IMG/VR virus record: IMGVR_UViG_3300006128_000067
Location: 1-22,738 of that record
Source: a virus
Reading direction: 5' to 3' (one strand)
Length of the DNA: 22,738 nucleotides
The translations under genes and the position numbers were made by a program. Under the pieces are notes generated by a model. That model did no database searches. It was given only the letters and a program-made list of their open reading frames with translations, and had not been told where the DNA came from. Below are positions 1 through 5,885 of the stretch, one piece after another (the stretch's first letter is position 1; each line of letters opens with the position of its first letter).

Positions 1-292
1 GCATCTTGTTATCGACAGTCGTACACTTTGGAAATGCATCATAATCTAATCCCCAGAAAATTTCGTTAACGTACATTTTAGCAACACGCTTGGGTGTTTC
101 CATCAAGCTATCATCACTTAGGTCTAGACCTAATACTTGCATGATATGGCTAAAACTTTTTTCGATTTCTGCAATTTTGTCTTTACGATCCAATGCAGTT
201 TGAAATGTAGGAGTTTCTACTCCCATAGCTACCAAGTGCTGATGTACTTTTTGACCTAACTCAGGGTCGGTTTTCGTTTTGTTATATGACAT
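1..292 (-). CDS. folE: GTP cyclohydrolase I, N-terminal part (cut by window edge)
   Basis: The minus strand from the ATG at 290-292 stays open to base 1, so only about 97 residues are visible. They align by eye with E. coli FolE: GVETP near residue 24, then DDSLMETPKRVAKMY and NEIFWGLDY, then PKCTTVDNKM. The zinc and GTP catalytic residues lie in the missing C-terminal half. FolE converts GTP to dihydroneopterin triphosphate in the cytoplasm, the first step of both folate and preQ0 (7-deazaguanine) synthesis. A strong AAGGAAGG ribosome site sits 6 bases before the ATG. The gene is preceded by a hairpin and a GATAAATA box. With the DpdA-like gene at 3151-4704, a role in making a modified DNA base is more likely than folate synthesis, but this is inference, because QueD, QueE and QueC are not in the window. 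Confidence 0.93.
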   Translation of the reverse strand, partial: MSYNKTKTDPELGQKVHQHLVAMGVETPTFQTALDRKDKIAEIEKSFSHIMQVLGLDLSDDSLMETPKRVAKMYVNEIFWGLDYDAFPKCTTVDNKM

Positions 293-324
293 ATGTATCC
301 TTCCTTACACGGATGTTATTTTTG

Positions 325-356
325 AAAAGTATGCAACCTTTGTGTCGCATACTTTT
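325..356. terminator. Perfect 10-bp hairpin upstream of folE
   Basis: AAAAGTATGC at 325-334 and its exact reverse complement at 347-356 enclose a 12-base loop. The arms end in four T or A residues, so it could act as an intrinsic terminator after the 365-904 gene on the minus strand, with the U-run inside the stem. It also lies between a GATAAATA box and folE, so it could instead be a stabilising 5' hairpin on the folE transcript. Confidence 0.5.
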
Positions 357-363
357 ATTTATC
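356..363 (-). promoter_or_regulatory. T4-late-type promoter box (GATAAATA) before folE
   Basis: The minus strand reads GATAAATA, one base off the T4 late consensus TATAAATA, about 64 bases before the folE ATG and overlapping the hairpin arm. It is a weaker case than the exact boxes elsewhere in the window. Confidence 0.35.
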
Positions 364-364
364 A

Positions 365-904
365 TTATGGCTTTGTACCACTAGGAAAAGGCCAATTACT
401 ATCTACTTCTGTTTTATCTGTTTCTTCATCAAGAAAAGGCCAGGCTGCAGGTTCATTTACTTTATCGTTAACGGTAAAAGTTGTTTCTATTGTTACTGAA
501 TCTTCTTCACCTTCAAACTCTTCACCAGTGTCTAGATTTACTAACTTAAGTGGACCTTGAAAAAAGTATTCTGTGTCATCTTGTGACCAGCCTTCTTCTT
601 CAAGACCTTCGTAATAGTTTTCGTCCCAAATTTCTTCAAGACGTTCTTGTTCTTCTTCGTCCATGTCATCAGGCCATTCCCACTCAGCCCAACACCCATC
701 ATCTAATGATACCAACTCCCAATCACTATCTAACTCAAACTCATCAGGATTGTTTAAGTCAACATCAGGCATAGTGTCTGATTCTATAGTAAATGTGCCC
801 CAGCGATAACCTTCAGTACGAATGGCAACTTGACCATCCTTATACCAAAATGATTTCTCAATCGCAGATTTTTTATATAAAGTGGATAGTTCCCAAGTTG
901 CCAT
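365..904 (-). CDS. Very acidic hypothetical phage protein
   Basis: A 179-residue protein with no family I can name. About 52 residues are Asp or Glu against about 11 Lys/Arg, with a strongly acidic central stretch (residues about 65-110, including MDEEEQERLEE and EGLEEEGW) and many Trp. It has no signal peptide or membrane segment. It begins 3 bases after the stop of the 907-1101 gene, so the two are likely co-transcribed. The charge pattern would suit a DNA-mimic or a partner of a basic protein, but that is only a guess from composition. The start is the ATG at 902-904. Confidence 0.75.
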   Translation of the reverse strand: MATWELSTLYKKSAIEKSFWYKDGQVAIRTEGYRWGTFTIESDTMPDVDLNNPDEFELDSDWELVSLDDGCWAEWEWPDDMDEEEQERLEEIWDENYYEGLEEEGWSQDDTEYFFQGPLKLVNLDTGEEFEGEEDSVTIETTFTVNDKVNEPAAWPFLDEETDKTEVDSNWPFPSGTKP

Positions 905-906
905 GA

Positions 907-1101
907 TTAATTGTCCAATTCTTTACTTAGATATTCATTGATAACATCAAACAATTGTTCTTGTGAAGTACAAAGAATTTTACAATTCTTCCAATCGTTG
1001 TCATCATCACGACCACTAAACTCAACCATAAATCCGTTATCGTAACGATTAACGGTGAATGATTCATTTACTTTTTCTAACTTGTCTAATTGATTTGCCA
1101 T
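907..1101 (-). CDS. Small hypothetical phage protein
   Basis: A 64-residue protein of unknown function. It has alternating polar/hydrophobic segments (SFTVNRYDNGFMVEF, then a short charged DDDND loop, then KILCTSQEQLFDVINEYL) that suggest a small alpha/beta fold. It has no signal peptide. An AGGAGA ribosome site precedes the ATG (plus-strand tctcct at 1106-1111). It sits between the glycosyltransferase and the acidic protein in the same direction. From memory, similar short proteins occur in marine T4-like phages, but I could not check this. Confidence 0.72.
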   Translation of the reverse strand: MANQLDKLEKVNESFTVNRYDNGFMVEFSGRDDDNDWKNCKILCTSQEQLFDVINEYLSKELDN

Positions 1102-1113
1102 TTCTATCTCCTA

Positions 1114-2292
1114 TTAAAATTTGGCTTCACGTGTATACTTCCTATAATCGGTAGTCATGCGTAACATGTCTTCACCTTTCCCTTCAAGTATATCACAGAT
1201 TCTATCGATAGTGCTATCATTACGGGCACTAATCTTACCCATGTTAGGGTGTGGTTTACGAATAAGTTTTTCTAACTTACTTAATGCATCTTCTAAAGAC
1301 CAGGGTACATAAAGACGCTCATTGTCATTAGCAAAAGTTTCGGGAAAACTTCTATAAGCAGGATAAAGAACATTACACCCAAGAGTATCTGCCTCCGATG
1401 CTGTGTTACTGACCCAGTCCTGTAAAGCGCAATTAAACAGCAGGCGAGTGTTGTTAAGAAGATTGTAATAATCATTTTTTTCTAGGTCCTCATAGATAGT
1501 TAATAGTCCACGTTCTTGCAAACTTCTGGTACGTGCCATATAACTATCATTGTTAGATTTTAGTTTACTACCACTAAAAATTGCAAACTCAAGTTTTTGT
1601 CCAGGATGACGTTCGTGCCATAATTCAATCAAGTCCATATAGAAGTCAGGTTGTTTTTCCTGATCCCAACGTGCGGCAAAACCCACACGAAATGTGCGCT
1701 CATTAAATGGTCTTAATGGACCTTCTACACGACTGCGAACTTCATCTTTACCAAATGCCAATCCGCTGATATTGTAAATTGGAGACCTCCAACCTGCAAT
1801 TTTCATGTGCATTACCATTTCTTCGTTAGTAGCAAGTACACCGTCAACAAATGAATCAACCATTTTTTCATAGTGACCCATGAATTCACTCATACCCCAT
1901 ACATGTACAAAATCATCCGGATCGATTGATTGAGCAAGACAGCGGACATATATCCTAGGGCGCATATTAGCATCAATCTGATTAAGTATGTAAGGAAGAC
2001 TTTCGATTCCTGGCTGAAACATGTCTTCAAAATATATAACATCATCACTTGATAGTTCCCCTGCTTTCATCATTTTGATTAGATTCATTAGTTGCGACAT
2101 ACCGTAGTATGTACGACCATGTGCATCTAATACTTGCCCAGTAACGATTGCTTGGTCATTACTTAGTGTTTCGCCAGGGACAATAACATAGTCAATATCC
2201 CTACGTTCAAATACAGTACGATTCCACTCTTGTAATTGTAGAGTGTATCGTGCTTTATAAGGCTCAAGGCCCATGTAATATAATTTACGCAT
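1114..2292 (-). CDS. GT-B-fold glycosyltransferase (group 1-like)
   Basis: A 392-residue protein with the two-lobed layout of GT-B glycosyltransferases. The C-terminal lobe opens with RTFRVGFAARWDQEKQPDF (about residues 199-217), has FAIFSGSK at about 237-243, and the donor-binding segment NTASEADTLGCNVLYP (about 296-311) with the usual Glu (E300) before the Gly-rich turn. Its substrate is unknown. T4-type phages use glycosyltransferases to sugar-coat modified DNA bases, and this gene shares a block with folE and a DpdA-like gene, so DNA decoration is possible; surface-glycan or protein transfer is the alternative. The start overlaps the stop of the upstream 69-residue gene (TAATG), which suggests translational coupling. 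Confidence 0.75.
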   Translation of the reverse strand: MRKLYYMGLEPYKARYTLQLQEWNRTVFERRDIDYVIVPGETLSNDQAIVTGQVLDAHGRTYYGMSQLMNLIKMMKAGELSSDDVIYFEDMFQPGIESLPYILNQIDANMRPRIYVRCLAQSIDPDDFVHVWGMSEFMGHYEKMVDSFVDGVLATNEEMVMHMKIAGWRSPIYNISGLAFGKDEVRSRVEGPLRPFNERTFRVGFAARWDQEKQPDFYMDLIELWHERHPGQKLEFAIFSGSKLKSNNDSYMARTRSLQERGLLTIYEDLEKNDYYNLLNNTRLLFNCALQDWVSNTASEADTLGCNVLYPAYRSFPETFANDNERLYVPWSLEDALSKLEKLIRKPHPNMGKISARNDSTIDRICDILEGKGEDMLRMTTDYRKYTREAKF

Positions 2293-2501
2293 TATGGTCT
2301 ACGATTCTCTTCCCACTGATTTTTTACAGGCTTGTCATTCATCAATTTAGTATATTGACGATAGACATAGCTACGTGGGCTATACAATTCAGCCTCGTTA
2401 TAACGATATCCGTACTCTACACAAAACTCTAGATATTTTTCTAGGTCGTTAAAGATTTGACGAACACGATTGTTGGAGTTAAATTGTTGTTGCTTTGCCA
2501 T
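2292..2501 (-). CDS. Small hypothetical phage protein
   Basis: A 69-residue, mostly helical, Tyr- and Arg-rich protein (VRQIFNDLEKYLEFCVEYGYRYNE cut into helices; then SPRSYVYRQY). It has no recognisable domain, signal or membrane segment. Its TAA stop overlaps the ATG of the glycosyltransferase (TAATG), so the pair is probably translationally coupled. A ribosome site (AAAGGAAAT) lies just before its ATG. I recall similar proteins in marine T4-like phages but cannot confirm it. Confidence 0.72.
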   Translation of the reverse strand: MAKQQQFNSNNRVRQIFNDLEKYLEFCVEYGYRYNEAELYSPRSYVYRQYTKLMNDKPVKNQWEENRRP

Positions 2502-2512
2502 TATAATTTCCT

Positions 2513-2968
2513 TTAAATGGATAGTTGTTGATAAGGTTTTGTTAAATTGTAATAAATTGTAGCACCGTTCTCACCGTCTTCTGAAACAGTAATCTCGATA
2601 TTACGGTCGGGATATCTACTAGCAATGACTTCATAGAGGTCATCACTAATCATTTCACAACTTTTGTAATTCAACTCTAAGATGCCTTGAGAGTATTGAT
2701 TCTCAAGCCAACGTTTAAATTGAATAAACTCAATATCCCTGTCGTTGTGAAATACTTCAATCGCCACATTAAAGTGAAAGATGTGACGATGTGGAGTTCC
2801 TAAAAAGCTAACATCATACTCATCACCTGTTGCAAGTGCTGGGTCTGTTGCCGCCGCTGGATAGCAATGAATGCCTTCCTTTTGAAAAGTTACAAAAATC
2901 ATACGCTTTGCTTCCTGTGCAATACGTTGACGTTTTTCAAATAATGCTAGTTGTACTTGGCTATCCAT
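2513..2968 (-). CDS. Hypothetical phage protein
   Basis: A 151-residue soluble protein of unknown function. It starts with a helical segment (residues 1-30), followed by beta-rich stretches such as DEYDVSFLGTPHRHIFHF and FNVAIEVFHNDRDIEF, and ends in a hydrophobic/polar tail. The PHRHIFHFNV segment is rich in His and could bind a metal, but no known motif is complete. It lies between two small genes of the same operon, with a 1-base gap to the upstream 59-residue gene. Confidence 0.72.
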   Translation of the reverse strand: MDSQVQLALFEKRQRIAQEAKRMIFVTFQKEGIHCYPAAATDPALATGDEYDVSFLGTPHRHIFHFNVAIEVFHNDRDIEFIQFKRWLENQYSQGILELNYKSCEMISDDLYEVIASRYPDRNIEITVSEDGENGATIYYNLTKPYQQLSI

Positions 2969-2969
2969 T

Positions 2970-3149
2970 TTAATAATCCCTATCTAAGTCTATTGATTCA
3001 TGGTCATGTTCCCATTGAAGTTTACGCACACGTGATAATTCTTTCTGATATTTGACTTTTTCATCAACTAAAGATGTATCACCTTTCTCCATACGTTCTT
3101 CAATCAAACGTAAACTATCTTCTAAAAATGCAATTCGTTGTGAATACAT
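2970..3149 (-). CDS. Small coiled-coil-like hypothetical protein, 59 aa
   Basis: This short gene fills the gap between 2968 and 3151. The ATG at 3147-3149 follows a good AGGAG ribosome site, and the frame runs to TAA at 2970-2972. The product begins MYSQRIAFLEDSLRLIEERM and continues with a Lys/Glu-rich helix (VDEKVKYQKELSRVRKLQW), ending in an acidic His/Asp tail. The heptad-like hydrophobic spacing suggests a short coiled coil. Spacing to both neighbours is 1 base, as expected for a real gene in this operon. Confidence 0.75.
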   Translation of the reverse strand: MYSQRIAFLEDSLRLIEERMEKGDTSLVDEKVKYQKELSRVRKLQWEHDHESIDLDRDY

Positions 3150-3150
3150 A

Positions 3151-4704
3151 TCAATCTCCTAAAACTTCTAACATAATATCATCACTATCTTCAATAGTTT
3201 CTTCAACCTCAGATTGATTTTTAACTTCAAATAACTGGTCAAACATAGTCATAGCATTAACTGTTTTTTTACCACTAATACCTTGACTGCCACTTTGAAA
3301 TTGTTTCCAATAGTTACTATGATAGTCAATCAAATCTAATGACTCCTGTTTAGTTTTCTTTGAAAAAATCTCATCAACCAAATCTGTAAAGAACCTATCA
3401 CCTTCAAATTTATGTACAATCATTTTGGGAACAACGCCTTGTTCATATCTACGATTAGCCTCTTGTACTGCACTAATGTGCTGGTATACGTTATGACTTT
3501 GCAATAGAGTGTAACTTAATGTGTCCCAACTTGTCTTAGTTTCTTTGCCGTGCTGACCAATAAAACCTTGACCACGATAACATAAATCTTTCATAAGCAT
3601 TATATCAGTTACAGGACTATCTGTAAACAACTTATGGATACCGTCTTGCAAAACACCATCTCTAAACTTGCGTGTGTCATTTGCATAACTTTTTTTCTCA
3701 GCGGTCTTTTCCATACTGTATGACCATTTTTTGTCATGTTCAATACTGTTATTGAAATATGCAAGACCTTTAGCCGCACTAAAGAATGGGCTTGCACAGT
3801 CAAATGTAATTTGAAGTTTTGGGTTATGATACTTACGTACAGCTTTTTGAATATCAGTAAACAATACTGCATACTCTAAAATACTTGTACCCAAACAATG
3901 AATCAAGTCATGCTTACCTTCTTGCAGTAAACCATCGTGAATAATACCAACCAACCTCTTTAGCATCAAGTGAATGTCAATCTTGTTTTGTCCACCAAAT
4001 GCCCAACCATTGAAATGATTGTCTGGATAGATATTTGGGTCACAATACTTTTTCATTTCCTCATACCAATCGTTACTTTGAGTATGATTGCGACCTTGCA
4101 ATACATTTAAAAATTTGCAGTTGCCGTTACGATTATTAATAAAATACTCATTATTAATATGTGTAGCGGCTATAGCCTCTTCAATAGTACTGATACCGTG
4201 GGCACTAGTTCCTGTTTTTGGGTCTTTGATGTGAAATGTAGTTAATGATTGTGAAGGAATATCTAAACACATACCATAGTCCATGTATGTGTCCATCCAG
4301 TTCAATACAGCCTTGCGCTTTTTCATGGCACGAGGACAGTTGGGATCCTTCCAGTCAGCAGGCCATTGACACTTAAGAATCTGAAACCCACCACTATCAC
4401 CTAACATGAAAGTACCTTGTTCACGTTTGCGAATGATACTTTCGTTATGGTCATCAACTGTTGTATCTAAATTAGCATGACCAGCAGAGTATAGTCCCCA
4501 CTTATAATAGTATAGACCTTCTTTGCTATTAAGAAAGTTTAGTTTTTCAACATCACCATTAAATCCCGCGGGGATACGTGACTGTTCAAAATAATTTTCA
4601 CCCTCACGTTGCTTACCTAAGCCAGCAATATAAAAACTACTGACTGCAGGTAAGAACAATGCCCAATCGTTACTGTGTGCCGCCGATAAATTAATTTGTT
4701 CCAA
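3151..4704 (-). CDS. dpdA: DpdA-like DNA 7-deazaguanine transglycosylase (TGT superfamily)
   Basis: A 517-residue protein carrying the order and spacing of tRNA-guanine transglycosylase active-site motifs: GDSGGFQI at 102-109 (general-base Asp, D103), NVLQGRN at 200-206 (Q203), FNGWAFGG at 231-238, and FDCASPF at 301-307 with D302 in the position of the TGT nucleophile. A late LLQSHNVYQH (399-408) resembles the TGT helix that supplies the zinc His, but the usual CxCxxC is not visible; only C374 in DLCYRG is nearby. TGT exchanges guanine in tRNA for preQ1 or preQ0. Longer, diverged phage homologues (DpdA) do this in DNA and shield it from restriction enzymes. The folE gene a few genes downstream supports a DNA role. 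The acidic C-terminal tail (about 495-517) is not part of the fold. A tRNA-acting enzyme is the main alternative. Confidence 0.8.
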   Translation of the reverse strand: MEQINLSAAHSNDWALFLPAVSSFYIAGLGKQREGENYFEQSRIPAGFNGDVEKLNFLNSKEGLYYYKWGLYSAGHANLDTTVDDHNESIIRKREQGTFMLGDSGGFQILKCQWPADWKDPNCPRAMKKRKAVLNWMDTYMDYGMCLDIPSQSLTTFHIKDPKTGTSAHGISTIEEAIAATHINNEYFINNRNGNCKFLNVLQGRNHTQSNDWYEEMKKYCDPNIYPDNHFNGWAFGGQNKIDIHLMLKRLVGIIHDGLLQEGKHDLIHCLGTSILEYAVLFTDIQKAVRKYHNPKLQITFDCASPFFSAAKGLAYFNNSIEHDKKWSYSMEKTAEKKSYANDTRKFRDGVLQDGIHKLFTDSPVTDIMLMKDLCYRGQGFIGQHGKETKTSWDTLSYTLLQSHNVYQHISAVQEANRRYEQGVVPKMIVHKFEGDRFFTDLVDEIFSKKTKQESLDLIDYHSNYWKQFQSGSQGISGKKTVNAMTMFDQLFEVKNQSEVEETIEDSDDIMLEVLGD

Positions 4705-5074
4705 TTTTTTCTTCTTCTTTAATTAAGATTTTAACCATGTCAATTTTATTTTTATAGTTAGCTATATCATTATTCATTTGACTAACGATATCTTTGATAG
4801 TAGGATGCTTTTCACATAAACTTGCTAGTTCATTTTCTTCTTGCATCTTTTTCTCAGCCCACTTAAGTATAGTAATAGCATTTGCTGATAGATTAACTTG
4901 GGCACTACCCCCACCAACAGTCATCCAACTACTACCATCAAAGACTTTCATACTTTGACTAGGACCATCAAATGCCATCATGCCAGTAATGGGATTAGTA
5001 GTATTGATATAAGGAGTCGCCCCCTTATTACTAGTCACTTGCATGAACTCGCCACCGTATACGTAGTCAATCAT
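4691..5074 (-). CDS. Hypothetical phage protein (beta N-terminus, coiled C-terminus)
   Basis: A 127-residue protein of unknown function. Residues 1-60 are Gly/Thr/Ser-rich with MMAFDGPSQSMKVFDGSSW, a pattern common in phage structural proteins. Residues 65-127 form long charged helices (ITILKWAEKKMQEENELA; then NNDIANYKNKIDMVKILIKEEE) that could make a coiled coil. Its start overlaps the stop of the clamp gene by 4 bases (ATGA-type) and its end overlaps the dpdA start by 14 bases, so it is translated with both. A second in-frame Met at residue 11 is an alternative start. Confidence 0.72.
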   Translation of the reverse strand: MIDYVYGGEFMQVTSNKGATPYINTTNPITGMMAFDGPSQSMKVFDGSSWMTVGGGSAQVNLSANAITILKWAEKKMQEENELASLCEKHPTIKDIVSQMNNDIANYKNKIDMVKILIKEEEKIGTN

Positions 5075-5802
5075 TTTGTATTTGCTGGAAGTAAATAAGT
5101 ATAAACTGCAAGACCACTGTCAACTACAATCTCAGTTACACCTGCATCACTAATGCGTACAGTTTTGTCGCCAACTAAATCTAAGATACTAATAAATTGT
5201 TTTACGGGCCATAACCATGGTTTACTTAGCGTACCTGTGACACCTGGATGAAACACAAAGTTACCACTATGTGTGCTTGGATCACCAAAGTAAATCTTTA
5301 AGTCACCGTTTTCAGTTTTAGCAAGAAAGTTTTCTTCTTCAGTATTAGCCTGTTGTTGTTTTTTCAAACGCAAGATATTTGTAACCATTGGTTGAAACTC
5401 TACGTTCCATGTAGTACCTTTAAAAGCTACATCTTTAACCTTCTCTAATACTACACTTTTAAGCATTAAACGATAGTCATTTACAAAGTCACCTGTATTT
5501 GTTTCAAAGTGAATTGTACTAGGAATGTCTTCGTTGTTTTTGTTGGTGCGAGTAACATTAATAATACTTGTATTATCATATTCCTCAAAACCAATAATAG
5601 TTTTTAACTTACCTAAGTTAGGCATACCAAACACACCAATAAAGTCAGCAATAGGACCCTTAAACGTACCACTGATGATAACGTTTTTGTTCTCAGTCAT
5701 TGCATTGATTTTAGTTTCAGTATCAGTACCTGTAACTTTAATAAGTTCAATGTCACCTAGACCATATGTATGGTCAATTAAATCTTTTAAATAATCTTTC
5801 AT
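5071..5802 (-). CDS. Probable sliding clamp (T4 gp45-like DNA polymerase processivity factor)
   Basis: A 243-residue protein whose length and repeated beta/helix pattern fit a phage sliding clamp (T4 gp45 is 228 residues). The first half has VIISGTFKGPIADFIGVFG (about 41-59), like the loading helix of a clamp domain. The second half has LWPVKQFISILDLVGD followed by VRISDAGVTEIVVDSGLA and an ending YTYLLPA, typical of the last strands. It is just downstream of the DNA polymerase, whose C-terminus ends in DDLFTFG, a clamp-binding type tail. A TTGACT-N17-CATAAT promoter and a CTAAATA box precede it, so early and late expression are both possible. The overall sequence similarity to gp45 is weak, so I rely on pattern and position. 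Confidence 0.66.
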   Translation of the reverse strand: MKDYLKDLIDHTYGLGDIELIKVTGTDTETKINAMTENKNVIISGTFKGPIADFIGVFGMPNLGKLKTIIGFEEYDNTSIINVTRTNKNNEDIPSTIHFETNTGDFVNDYRLMLKSVVLEKVKDVAFKGTTWNVEFQPMVTNILRLKKQQQANTEEENFLAKTENGDLKIYFGDPSTHSGNFVFHPGVTGTLSKPWLWPVKQFISILDLVGDKTVRISDAGVTEIVVDSGLAVYTYLLPANTK

Positions 5803-5826
5803 GTTTTTCCTTTAAGTATACTACTT

Positions 5827-5833
5827 TATTTAG
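5827..5833 (-). promoter_or_regulatory. Late-type promoter box (CTAAATA) before the clamp gene
   Basis: The minus strand reads CTAAATA 24 bases before the clamp ATG. This is a variant of the T4 late box seen also before the 18268-18567 gene. It lies downstream of the host-type promoter at 5849-5877. Confidence 0.4.
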
Positions 5834-5848
5834 GTAGTTATTATGTGT

Positions 5849-5877
5849 ATTATGATGGAATATATTACACAAGTCAA
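5849..5877 (-). promoter_or_regulatory. Sigma-70-type promoter for the clamp operon
   Basis: On the minus strand TTGACT (5872-5877) is followed by 17 bases and CATAAT (5849-5854), a near-consensus host promoter in the 83-base gap between the polymerase stop and the clamp start. It would drive the clamp, the 127-residue protein, dpdA and perhaps genes down to 365. Confidence 0.65.
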
Positions 5878-5885
5878 GTATCAAT

